Counted from the stretch's first letter, positions 1 to 6,350 are shown. The stretch: DNA of 7,189 nucleotides from JBCFBK01 sp039679975 (GCA_039679975.1 JBDKTZ010000070.1:1-7189); one strand, 5' to 3'. The notes: generated by a model from the sequence alone, not told the origin. A program made the numbers and translations.

Positions 1-590
1 ACCCCTCGTACCGGGGCGTCGTTGTGCGGTATAACCGTTTTTCGGACATTACCGGCGGAACCCATAACGGAGCAGCAGGGGTCAGGCTCGACGACATGAT
101 CTCCGGGGTACTCGTTTTCGGAAATATCTTTGAACGTTGTGGTTCCAAAATGTTCGGTGGCGTTCAGATTCACGGGGGGAAAGATAATGTTGTGGAAAAC
201 AATCTCTTTTATAAGTGCCATGCTGCTGTGACCTTTCATTCCTGGGGAGAGGAGCGTTGGTTGAAGGAGCTGGATACGCTTGCTGTTCAGAAAAAAATAT
301 TTGAAGAAGTCGATATCCGCTCTTCGCTCTACCTGAATAAATATCCCGAATTGAAATCGATCAGGGAAAATGCCGATCTGAATACGATAAAGAATAACCT
401 GATCATCGATTGTAAAAGCCAATTTCTGCGAAACAAAGCGGGCGTGCAGCGGCTGATAAACAACACGGCTCCGGAGTCGGAAGGAAAAACGGTTGAGGAA
501 TGTTGTTCACCCGAATTCCTGAGTAAATTTCAATTGAAGCCGATTCCCTGGCAACAGATCGGACCGGGAGACAACCAGTGGGCAAATTAG
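1..590 (+). CDS. Right-handed parallel beta-helix protein, C-terminal part (5' end outside window)
   Basis: The reading frame is open from base 3 with no stop upstream, so the gene begins before the window; about 195 residues are visible, ending at TAG 588-590. The first ~80 residues show short beta-strand/turn repeats with Asn and Gly at the turns (for example VVVRYNRFSDI, VLVFGNIFERCG and VVENNLFYKCHAAV), as in right-handed parallel beta-helix proteins of polysaccharide lyase and glycosidase type. A further coil repeat, NTIKNNLIIDCKSQFLR, follows after an inserted helical segment that contains YLNKYPEL. Such proteins are commonly encoded in Bacteroidota PULs, are exported, and either cleave or bind polysaccharide. 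The N-terminus, signal peptide and probable active-site coils are missing here, so lyase, hydrolase and binding roles cannot be separated. It lies 61 bp before the lipoprotein gene on the same strand, probably in one operon. A GTG at base 24 could be read as a start, but the repeat pattern already runs before it. Confidence 0.85.
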   Translation, partial: PSYRGVVVRYNRFSDITGGTHNGAAGVRLDDMISGVLVFGNIFERCGSKMFGGVQIHGGKDNVVENNLFYKCHAAVTFHSWGEERWLKELDTLAVQKKIFEEVDIRSSLYLNKYPELKSIRENADLNTIKNNLIIDCKSQFLRNKAGVQRLINNTAPESEGKTVEECCSPEFLSKFQLKPIPWQQIGPGDNQWAN

Positions 591-628
591 CAGTCATGCA
601 GGCTGAAATCTGCTCGTTATCAATCAAG

Positions 629-655
629 ATGACCATTAAACAAATGAAGCGATGA
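629..655 (+). other. Possible 8-codon leader ORF overlapping the lipoprotein start
   Basis: ATG at 629 opens a frame encoding MTIKQMKR. Its TGA stop (653-655) overlaps the ATG of the following lipoprotein gene (652-654) in an ATGA arrangement. This geometry permits translational coupling, but an ORF this short can arise by chance, and no strong ribosome binding site precedes it. It is recorded mainly because the next gene shows a similar overlap. Confidence 0.15.
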
Positions 656-2679
656 ATAAATCGATCAGTCAATCAGTAGTTTTGTTTTTATGTATCCTGT
701 TTTTACTGTCAGGCTGTCAGACCGGTACACAGCGCTCAGGGAGGGCAAACTCGCCGGTGCTTCCGGAAAGCTGGCTTTCTGACTGGGAGTCTCCGCCTTT
801 GACCTGCCGGCCGTTGCAGATCGTTCATGGCGCCGATATCCGCAATAAAGCGGCCTATTACCGGGATAGCTGTGGTCTGGGCGGAGTGGTTTGTAATGTC
901 CCCTTCGGCGAAAATTACCTGAAATCGGAAGCGGAATGGGCGATCTTTGTTGACGGCTTGAAACACATGCGCGAAAACGGTCTTCGGGTTTGGATCTATG
1001 ACGAAGACGGATACCCCAGCCTGGGAGCCGGCGGGCGCGTGCTCGAAGCCGACCCTTCGCTCGAAGCGCTCGAAATGGTTTATGACAAGGATAGCGATAC
1101 GCCGCTTGCGGTTCGTCCCTGCTATGAATACACGCATGCATGCAACAATTTCTACATGGCTCGCCGTTACCCGAATCCGCTCAATCAAAAAGCGACGCAA
1201 AAGTTTATTGAACTGACCCATCAGGCTTATCTCAGCCATCTGGGGCCTGATCTGTACACACAGGTTGAGGCATTCTTTACCGACGAGCCTTCCATGATGG
1301 CCGTTAACCTGGGCCAGCTGAGCGATGACGTCCGTAAAAGTGTGAAAGTGACCGATCCCCTTGATCCTGAAAAGAAAAATCTCCCGATGGTTTCATGGGC
1401 CAACGATCTGCCCGAAAAATACAAGGCCCGCTATGGTGAAGAGCTGACGCCGGTTGTGGCCTCTCTGTTCTCGGGGAGCGCGGAAAAGGATAAGGTGGTC
1501 AGGCAAAAATTCTGGTCGCTGCTTGCCGAACTGGACCGGGACTATTATTACAAAGCCATCCAAAGCTGGTGTAAGTCTGTCCGCGATAAAAATGGCGGCA
1601 AGGGACCCCTCGCCTCAGGACATGGTTTGCGCGAGGAGAATCCATCCAACCATATTTCGCTCGACGGAAATAAGCTGCTGGTGTCGTCCGGTTTCGATAT
1701 CCCGGGTCTTGACCAGTTAAGTTCAGATCCTGCAATCTGGGGCGGAAGCTCCTGGATGGCCGCGCTGTTCCCCGCTTCTTCAGCGGCGCTGAACGGACAA
1801 CGCCGCGTAATGTGCGAAATGAGCGACTTCGATCAGACGCTCAATGGCAAAGGGCCGGCCGATGTACAGCACATGCAGGCTGCAACAGCCTGGCAAATGG
1901 CTTTCGGCGTGACCGACTTCACCCTGTATTACACCATCGCTTACGGCGAAAAATACCCCAGCCGGAATGAAGCGGCTCACCGCGAATACTGCGACTTTGT
2001 AGGACGGGTCAATTCCATCCTCATGGAAGCTGCTCCCGTCAGGAAAACATTGCTTTACTACCCGGTTTACGACCTGCAACGTGAGTATATTCCCACTGCT
2101 GAGGTAATGAGTGCGGGCACGCAAAGTGAATTGACCCGCACGGTCGAAGATTCTTTCCGGCAGTTGGGAGCAAACCTGCTGAAAGCTCAGATCCCCTTTG
2201 TTTTAGCTGACTACCTGACACTGGAGAAGAACTCCGGGTGCCGGAACGGAGTCCTGCAAATTGCTCAGGACCAGTATACAACGGTTGTATTTCCGAAGGG
2301 AGTTACCCTCCCTGAACCGGTGTTGAAATTCGTGGAAGAAGCAAAAAGTAACGGCCTGAAAATTATTTATGCCAACGATTATAGTGAAGTTCTTTCCCCG
2401 GAACAGTTGTCCGAACTTGTTGGCGTCGATGAAAAGCTCTTGCCGGCCGGAGAGACCATTGCTTTCGGTAAATTTATCCGCGATGGCCTTCAAATCTACA
2501 TGATGACCAACACCGGCAGTCAACCGTACCTTGGCGGCTTAAGTGTTCAAAAAGGGGAGCGGTATGCCGAACTCGATCCGCAAACAGGCACACTGTCGGA
2601 AAACAGGATAGTGGCCGGACAACCCATCGCTGTTAGCCTTCAGCCACTGCAAACCCGATTGTTTGTTACCCGGCAGTGA
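652..2679 (+). CDS. Lipoprotein with glycoside-hydrolase-like TIM barrel (GH106-like, uncharacterised)
   Basis: This 675-residue protein begins with a lipoprotein signal peptide: a hydrophobic core at residues 9-19 and a lipobox LSGC with the lipidated Cys at 22. Residues after the Cys (QTGTQRSGR) carry no acidic surface-export signal, so a periplasm-facing anchor is plausible. Eight candidate TIM-barrel strands can be followed from about residue 52 to 431. Landmarks are WIYDEDGYPS (114-123) followed by a GAGG turn, FFTDEPS (208-214), SGHGLREEN (322-330), VMCEMSD (386-392) and TDFTLYYTIAY (421-431). WIYDEDG and FTDEPS recall the catalytic domain of GH106-type rhamnosidases and related families. 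Glu212 and Glu389 are reasonable candidate catalytic acids by strand position (inference). Residues ~464-600 look like a Rossmann-like, GATase-type domain, and the last ~50 residues like a small beta domain. At 675 residues it is shorter than usual GH106 enzymes and lacks obvious carbohydrate-binding modules. The exact family and substrate are not recognised. Confidence 0.85.
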   Translation: MNKSISQSVVLFLCILFLLSGCQTGTQRSGRANSPVLPESWLSDWESPPLTCRPLQIVHGADIRNKAAYYRDSCGLGGVVCNVPFGENYLKSEAEWAIFVDGLKHMRENGLRVWIYDEDGYPSLGAGGRVLEADPSLEALEMVYDKDSDTPLAVRPCYEYTHACNNFYMARRYPNPLNQKATQKFIELTHQAYLSHLGPDLYTQVEAFFTDEPSMMAVNLGQLSDDVRKSVKVTDPLDPEKKNLPMVSWANDLPEKYKARYGEELTPVVASLFSGSAEKDKVVRQKFWSLLAELDRDYYYKAIQSWCKSVRDKNGGKGPLASGHGLREENPSNHISLDGNKLLVSSGFDIPGLDQLSSDPAIWGGSSWMAALFPASSAALNGQRRVMCEMSDFDQTLNGKGPADVQHMQAATAWQMAFGVTDFTLYYTIAYGEKYPSRNEAAHREYCDFVGRVNSILMEAAPVRKTLLYYPVYDLQREYIPTAEVMSAGTQSELTRTVEDSFRQLGANLLKAQIPFVLADYLTLEKNSGCRNGVLQIAQDQYTTVVFPKGVTLPEPVLKFVEEAKSNGLKIIYANDYSEVLSPEQLSELVGVDEKLLPAGETIAFGKFIRDGLQIYMMTNTGSQPYLGGLSVQKGERYAELDPQTGTLSENRIVAGQPIAVSLQPLQTRLFVTRQ

Positions 2680-2736
2680 TTCGGCGGGATCAGGTCCCGG
2701 TTACTGCATCACGAACAAACGAAGGTGCCTGCCGGG
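2669..2736 (+). repeat. Inverted repeat at the lipoprotein gene's 3' end
   Basis: CCCGGCAG (2669-2676, last codons of the lipoprotein gene) is the exact reverse complement of CTGCCGGG (2729-2736), with a 52-base loop. The loop itself contains a small hairpin, CGGGA/TCCCG (2685-2699, 5-base loop). Neither is followed by a run of T, so this is not an intrinsic terminator by the usual rule. It could be an RNA-processing or stabilising structure between two co-transcribed genes, or chance. Confidence 0.3.
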
Positions 2737-2772
2737 ATATAAGGTCATATCAATATAGGAAACAGTCAAAAA

Positions 2773-2793
2773 ATGAATAATTGTGAAATCTAA
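2773..2793 (+). other. Possible 6-codon leader ORF overlapping the GTG start
   Basis: ATG at 2773 lies 12 bases after AGGA (2757-2760) and encodes MNNCEI before TAA at 2791-2793, overlapping the GTG start (2783) of the next gene in another frame. It may be a leader ORF. Alternatively, a one-base indel here may hide an ATG start for the downstream gene. The evidence is positional only. Confidence 0.2.
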
Positions 2794-5143
2794 CAGACAG
2801 ATTTTTAATGTTTTTCTGGGGCTTCTTACTGCATGTATCACCTCCGGGGAAGTCTTCGCTGCTTCATGTGGGAAAAAGTTTCATGATGTATCCAATCTGA
2901 TTATATCCGGGCCGGAAACGGAGCTTCCCTCCGGCAAAACGGTTGCTCCGGAGGCCATTCCTCACTTCCCCGATCGGCAACATGCGTTTGTATGGAGGAA
3001 CTGGAATTTGGTTTCGGTTGAAAAACTGGCGCAGGTTCTTCGTACCTCCGTCCCCAACATCAAAAAAATGGCCGCGGCGATGGGCCTTCCGGTTTATCGG
3101 GAGCCGAAGTGGACGGTGCAGCAGATCTACATTACCCTGATCAGGCGGAACTGGCATCTGCTTCCGTACGAACAACTGATGCAACTGGTTGATATGACAG
3201 CTGAGCAGCTTAATCAATCGTTGCGGGAAGATGATTTTCTGTGGGTTAAACTGGGGATGGTCAAGCCGCAATGCGACCCGCTGTATTACACCCAACCGGC
3301 GCCGCAGACCTTAGCCCGGTTAAAGGAAATCAGCAGAATCGCAAAAACTTACAGCCATCCGGTGCAGGCAAAAGAAGAAGATCGCTTTGCGTTTATCAAA
3401 GAGATACAAGCTACCGGAACGGTAAAACCGGCAGAATCATACAGGCATTCAGACAATGAGAAGCCGCGTTTCATCTATTCATACTTTGCTTTGTATGGCG
3501 ATCCGCTAGTAAGTACAGGCGATATTTTACCCGACGGATTACTCGAAAAATTATCGGCGCGGGGAGTAAACGGAATATGGCTGCATGTATTGTTGCGCGA
3601 CCTTGCTCCCGGAGGCGATGCATTCCCGGAGTTCGGTGAAAATCATGAAATTCGGATACAGAACCTCCGCCGGGCGGCTGAGAAGGCAAAACAATATGGC
3701 ATGAAGATCTACCTGTATCTGAACGAACCCAGGGCGATGCCGCTTTCTTTTTTTGAAGCGCTGCATGTTCCGGGACGTGCGCTTACCAAAGGAGTCAAGG
3801 AGGGCGATTACGCAGCCTTGTGTACGTCAAACCGTGACGTTCAAAACTGGCTAAGAGACGCCCTCACCTATGTATTCACTGAAATCCAGGCGCTTGGTGG
3901 AGTATTTACTATCAGCGGTTCCGAAAACCTGACGTACTGTAACTCCCATGGCAACTGGCAGCAATGTCCGCATTGCCGCGATAAATCGGGAAGCCAGGTG
4001 ATTGCTGAGGCAAACACGCTGATTGCGGAAGGTGTACACCGCGCTTCCCCTGAAGCAAAGGTGATGATATGGGACTGGGGATGGAACGGACATGGCATCG
4101 CCACCGATGTGATTGAAAAATTACCAACGGACGTTTGGCTGATGTCGGTCAGTGAGTGGGCTCTTCCGATCAACAGGGGCGGGATCGAAAGCAGGGTGGG
4201 AGAGTACTCTCTGTCTGCTGTAGGCCCCGGTCCACGCGCAAAAGAACACTGGCGGGCTGCAAAACAGCGGGGATTAAAAACAGTTGCCAAAGTACAGGTT
4301 AATTGTACCTGGGAAATTGCATCCGTTCCTTATGTCCCCGTCATGGACCTGATCGCGGAGCATTTCAGCAACCTGGATTCGCTTGGCGTGGATGGTTTCC
4401 TGATGAGCTGGACACTGGGTGGCTATCCTTCTCCCAATCTGATGATCCCCGGACTGTTCGACCGTTCTCCTGTCCCTTCAAAGGACGAGGTTCTTCAGGA
4501 ACTGGCCGTAAAGCGATACGGCCCCAACGGATCGGCCGATGCCAGAAGGGCCTGGACTTTGATGAGCGAAGCTTACCGGGAATATCCCTATTCGGGAAGC
4601 GTGGTCTATTATGCTCCGGTGCAAATGGGGCCGGCCAATCTGTTCCGTGCCCGGCCTACCGGGTACGATGCCACGATGACAGGCCTTCCCTACGATGATC
4701 TGGACAAATGGAGGAGTATTTATCCCGCCGGAATATTTGTCAGCCAGTTTGAGAAAATGGCAAAGGGCTTTGGCGAGGCTATCCCGCTGTTGCAAAAGGC
4801 AGGCCGTGAAAAGGATGTTCCCGATCCCGCGGCCGTGAAAACGGATCTTCGGTACGCTCAGGTGGTCCGGATTCACTTTGCCAGCGTAGCCAATCAGTCC
4901 CGTTATGTTTTATTGCGCCGGCAGCTGGGCGAACCGGGAGTGGACGCCGGCAGGAAACAGCAACTGACAAATGAAATGAGGAAAGTAATCGAAGAGGAAA
5001 TCAGACTGACTGAAGAGCTGTATCCCTTAGTGCTGGAAGACTCGCGTGTGGGCTTTGAAGCTGCCAACCAATACTTCTATGTTCCGAACGATCTCCTCGA
5101 GAAAATTATCAGCTGCCGGCAATTGCTCAAAGAACTCAAATGA
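2783..5143 (+). CDS. Exported TIM-barrel glycosidase-like protein with N-terminal helical repeats
   Basis: This is a 786-residue protein. GTG 2783 is the earliest usable start, since an in-frame TGA lies at 2774-2776, and it is needed to include the export signal. Residues 1-26 form a signal peptide (hydrophobic 7-20, cleavage likely after VFA 24-26), although LTAC (15-18) could instead act as a lipobox. Residues ~67-162 hold two copies of a helical repeat 50 residues apart. From ~229 all eight strands of a TIM barrel can be traced: FIYSYFAL, GIWLHVL, MKIYLYLNEP, GGVFTISGSEN (372-382), VMIWDWGWN (427-435), VWLMSVSEW, VAKVQVNCTWE (501-511) and VDGFLMSWTLGG (536-547). The strand-4 end (Glu381), the WDWGW segment and Glu511 mark the likely sugar-binding cleft. 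Cys386, Cys395 and Cys398 form a C-x8-C-P-x-C-R motif. The rest (~560-786) is mostly helical. The layout resembles GH20/DUF4838-type hexosaminidase-like proteins, but I cannot assign a family. It lies 103 bp after the lipoprotein gene, probably in the same operon. Confidence 0.85.
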   Translation: MKSNRQIFNVFLGLLTACITSGEVFAASCGKKFHDVSNLIISGPETELPSGKTVAPEAIPHFPDRQHAFVWRNWNLVSVEKLAQVLRTSVPNIKKMAAAMGLPVYREPKWTVQQIYITLIRRNWHLLPYEQLMQLVDMTAEQLNQSLREDDFLWVKLGMVKPQCDPLYYTQPAPQTLARLKEISRIAKTYSHPVQAKEEDRFAFIKEIQATGTVKPAESYRHSDNEKPRFIYSYFALYGDPLVSTGDILPDGLLEKLSARGVNGIWLHVLLRDLAPGGDAFPEFGENHEIRIQNLRRAAEKAKQYGMKIYLYLNEPRAMPLSFFEALHVPGRALTKGVKEGDYAALCTSNRDVQNWLRDALTYVFTEIQALGGVFTISGSENLTYCNSHGNWQQCPHCRDKSGSQVIAEANTLIAEGVHRASPEAKVMIWDWGWNGHGIATDVIEKLPTDVWLMSVSEWALPINRGGIESRVGEYSLSAVGPGPRAKEHWRAAKQRGLKTVAKVQVNCTWEIASVPYVPVMDLIAEHFSNLDSLGVDGFLMSWTLGGYPSPNLMIPGLFDRSPVPSKDEVLQELAVKRYGPNGSADARRAWTLMSEAYREYPYSGSVVYYAPVQMGPANLFRARPTGYDATMTGLPYDDLDKWRSIYPAGIFVSQFEKMAKGFGEAIPLLQKAGREKDVPDPAAVKTDLRYAQVVRIHFASVANQSRYVLLRRQLGEPGVDAGRKQQLTNEMRKVIEEEIRLTEELYPLVLEDSRVGFEAANQYFYVPNDLLEKIISCRQLLKELK
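2981..3268 (+). repeat. Two-copy 50-residue helical repeat domain (within the glycosidase-like protein)
   Basis: Residues 70-103 and 120-153 of the encoded protein align without gaps at a period of exactly 50 residues. Shared positions are R72/R122, N73/N123, W74/W124, L76/L126, E80/E130, L82/L132 and Q84/Q134. The first copy (VEKLAQVLRTSVPNIKKMAA) reads like a helix-turn-helix: LAxxL, a turn with S/T, then a second helix. The second copy ends in LREDDFLWVKLG. In an exported protein such a fold would serve protein-protein or glycan contact rather than DNA binding (inference). Confidence 0.6.
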
Positions 5144-5170
5144 CGGTTGTCCCTGCCGGCTACCGTTTAT
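5143..5170 (+). terminator. Weak hairpin after the glycosidase-like gene
   Basis: ACGGT (5143-5147, overlapping the stop codon) pairs with ACCGT (5162-5166) across a 14-base loop, and TTTAT follows. The stem is only 5 bp and the T-run is short. It is the best terminator-like structure between the glycan genes and the dehydrogenase, but it is not convincing. Confidence 0.2.
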
Positions 5171-5239
5171 ACACGCATGGGTGGTCTGCTGTTTTTCCTG
5201 TATTGTTAAATGGCTTCAAAGGAATGGGCGCCACAAAGC

Positions 5240-5279
5240 GGACGTTTGAACAAAGCATATTTGGACGTTTAAACAAAGC
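5240..5279 (+). promoter_or_regulatory. Tandem 17-bp direct repeats, candidate AraC-family operator
   Basis: GGACGTTTGAACAAAGC (5240-5256) is repeated as GGACGTTTAAACAAAGC (5263-5279), with one mismatch, the same orientation, a 6-bp spacer and a 23-bp period. A third, partial copy of its end (ACAAAGC) lies at 5233-5239. The second repeat stops 19 bp before the -7 element of the dehydrogenase promoter, so it covers the -33 region. AraC-family activators typically bind 17-bp half-sites in direct orientation about two helical turns apart, next to or over the upstream promoter box. The AraC-family gene two genes along is the natural candidate to bind here (inference). Confidence 0.6.
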
Positions 5280-5298
5280 CGGCTGCGACTACACCTGT

Positions 5299-5306
5299 TA
5301 GCTTTG
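5299..5306 (+). promoter_or_regulatory. Bacteroidota-type -7 element for the dehydrogenase gene
   Basis: TAGCTTTG matches the TAnnTTTG consensus of Bacteroidota primary-sigma promoters exactly. The expected TTTG -33 box, about 19-21 bp upstream, is absent; that position is filled by the second direct repeat. Transcription would start near 5310-5315, giving a leader of about 20 bases before ATG 5334. A second TAnnTTTG match (TAAATTTG, 5314-5321) is less likely because it sits too close to the start codon. Confidence 0.5.
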
Positions 5307-5333
5307 TTCCATGTAAATTTGAAATTTAAAGAA

Positions 5334-6329
5334 ATGGAACAGAACAATTATCAGGGAGCGTTGCAGAAGCCGCTGGGATCGGGATTCAATGCAACATCGA
5401 CAACCACCGATGTTATCAAAGGGATTGACCTTATCGGAAAAGTAGCAATTGTGACGGGCGGAAACACCGGCATCGGCCTGGAAACGGTCAGAACACTCGC
5501 CGCCGCGGGAGCAACGGTCATTGTGCCGGCCAGAGATACCGAAAAGGCAGGCAATAACCTGAAAGGGATTGCCAATGTGGAAGTGGAATCACTTGATCTG
5601 ATGGATCCGGACTCTATCGATATATTTGCCCGAAAGTTTTTGTCATCGGAAAGGCCGTTGCATTTGCTCATCAATAATGCGGGCATTATGTGGGTTCCCC
5701 TGCGCCGGGACAATCGCGGTATCGAGTCGCAACTGGCCACGAACTACCTGGCCCAGTTTCAGCTTACCGCGCGACTGTGGCCTTCGCTCAAAAAAGCCGG
5801 AGGCGCCCGGGTGATTAACGTCTCGTCACAGGGGCATCAATTTTCAGATTTTGACTTTGACGATCCAAACTTCCTTCACCGGGAATATGATACCCTGCTA
5901 GCTTACGGTCAGTCAAAAACCGCCTGTAACCTGTTTGCCATGGAACTGGACAACCGGGGCAAAGCCTGTCGGGTGAGGGCGTATTCACTTCATCCGGGGT
6001 CGATCAACGGGACTGAACTGGGCCGGGAAGCTTCGCCTGAGTTATTTCAGCAGATGGGTTTTTGCGATGCCGACGGGAACCTGCTGCCGGAGGTGGCGGC
6101 GTCGCTCAAAACGATTCCGCAAGGTGCTGCCACCACTGTTTGGTGTGCAACCAGTCCATTGCTGAACGACCTCGGCGGCGTGTACTGTGAAGATGCCGAG
6201 GTTGCGAAACTGGCTTCGGGGGCCTTTGCAGACGGAGGGGTCAAACTTTATTCCCTCGATGAAACCAATGCAAAACGGCTGTGGAACCTGAGCGAAACAA
6301 TGACCGGCGTCTCATTCCCGTTCGAATGA
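5334..6329 (+). CDS. Short-chain dehydrogenase/reductase (SDR), NAD(P)-dependent
   Basis: This 331-residue cytoplasmic oxidoreductase of the classical SDR type interconverts an alcohol and a carbonyl with NAD(P)(H). It shows TGGNTGIG at 41-48 (dinucleotide-binding TGxxxGxG), NNAG at 114-117, and the catalytic tetrad Asn137, Ser165 (INVSS), Tyr191 and Lys195 (YGQSK), followed by PG at 221-222. Arg67 at the end of the second strand (PARD) suggests a preference for NADP(H) (inference). The protein is longer than the ~250-residue core. It has a ~34-residue lead-in, a segment between Ser165 and Tyr191 (FDFDDPNF), and a C-terminal extension ending near ETMTGVSF, as in the retinol-dehydrogenase/WWOX-like branch often annotated only as 'SDR family oxidoreductase'. 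ATG 5334 was chosen because the alternative TTG at 5304 lies inside the -7 element. The gene is preceded by a candidate operator and followed 78 bp later by an AraC-family gene. The substrate is unknown. Confidence 0.95.
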   Translation: MEQNNYQGALQKPLGSGFNATSTTTDVIKGIDLIGKVAIVTGGNTGIGLETVRTLAAAGATVIVPARDTEKAGNNLKGIANVEVESLDLMDPDSIDIFARKFLSSERPLHLLINNAGIMWVPLRRDNRGIESQLATNYLAQFQLTARLWPSLKKAGGARVINVSSQGHQFSDFDFDDPNFLHREYDTLLAYGQSKTACNLFAMELDNRGKACRVRAYSLHPGSINGTELGREASPELFQQMGFCDADGNLLPEVAASLKTIPQGAATTVWCATSPLLNDLGGVYCEDAEVAKLASGAFADGGVKLYSLDETNAKRLWNLSETMTGVSFPFE

Positions 6330-6336
6330 CAGCGTC

Positions 6337-6350
6337 TTTGTCTTAACAAA
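6337..6350 (+). promoter_or_regulatory. Small inverted repeat upstream of the AraC-family gene
   Basis: TTTGT (6337-6341) and ACAAA (6346-6350) pair around a 4-base loop. The right arm reads AACAAAC, which partly resembles the AACAAAGC end of the direct repeats before the dehydrogenase gene. It could be a weak autoregulatory site or simply A/T-rich intergenic sequence. No T-run follows at terminator spacing. Confidence 0.2.

Noticed and set aside
677..684. TAGTTTTG, a perfect -7 match
   Set aside because: It lies inside the signal-peptide codons of the lipoprotein gene with no -33 partner; likely chance in T-rich codons.
736..1239. Long antisense open frame (167 codons) inside the lipoprotein gene
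   Set aside because: It lies wholly opposite a well-supported gene with recognisable motifs, and its own translation shows no family signature. It is a shadow frame.
2685..2699. CGGGA/TCCCG hairpin as an intrinsic terminator
   Set aside because: The stem is 5 bp and no T-run follows; the neighbouring genes look co-transcribed.
4478..4876. Antisense open frame of 132 codons inside the second glycosidase-like gene
   Set aside because: Low-complexity, Arg/Gly/Pro-rich translation opposite a continuous real gene; no start context or motif supports it.
5046..5249. 67-codon + strand open frame crossing the end of the glycosidase-like gene
   Set aside because: It starts inside the real gene in another frame, runs into the intergenic region and covers the start of the operator repeats; no recognisable protein.
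5314..5321. Second TAnnTTTG match (TAAATTTG)
   Set aside because: It is too near ATG 5334 to leave a usable leader and has no upstream TTTG at the right distance.
5304..5333. Upstream TTG start for the dehydrogenase (10 extra residues)
   Set aside because: The TTG is part of the TAGCTTTG promoter element, and ATG 5334 gives a natural family N-terminus.
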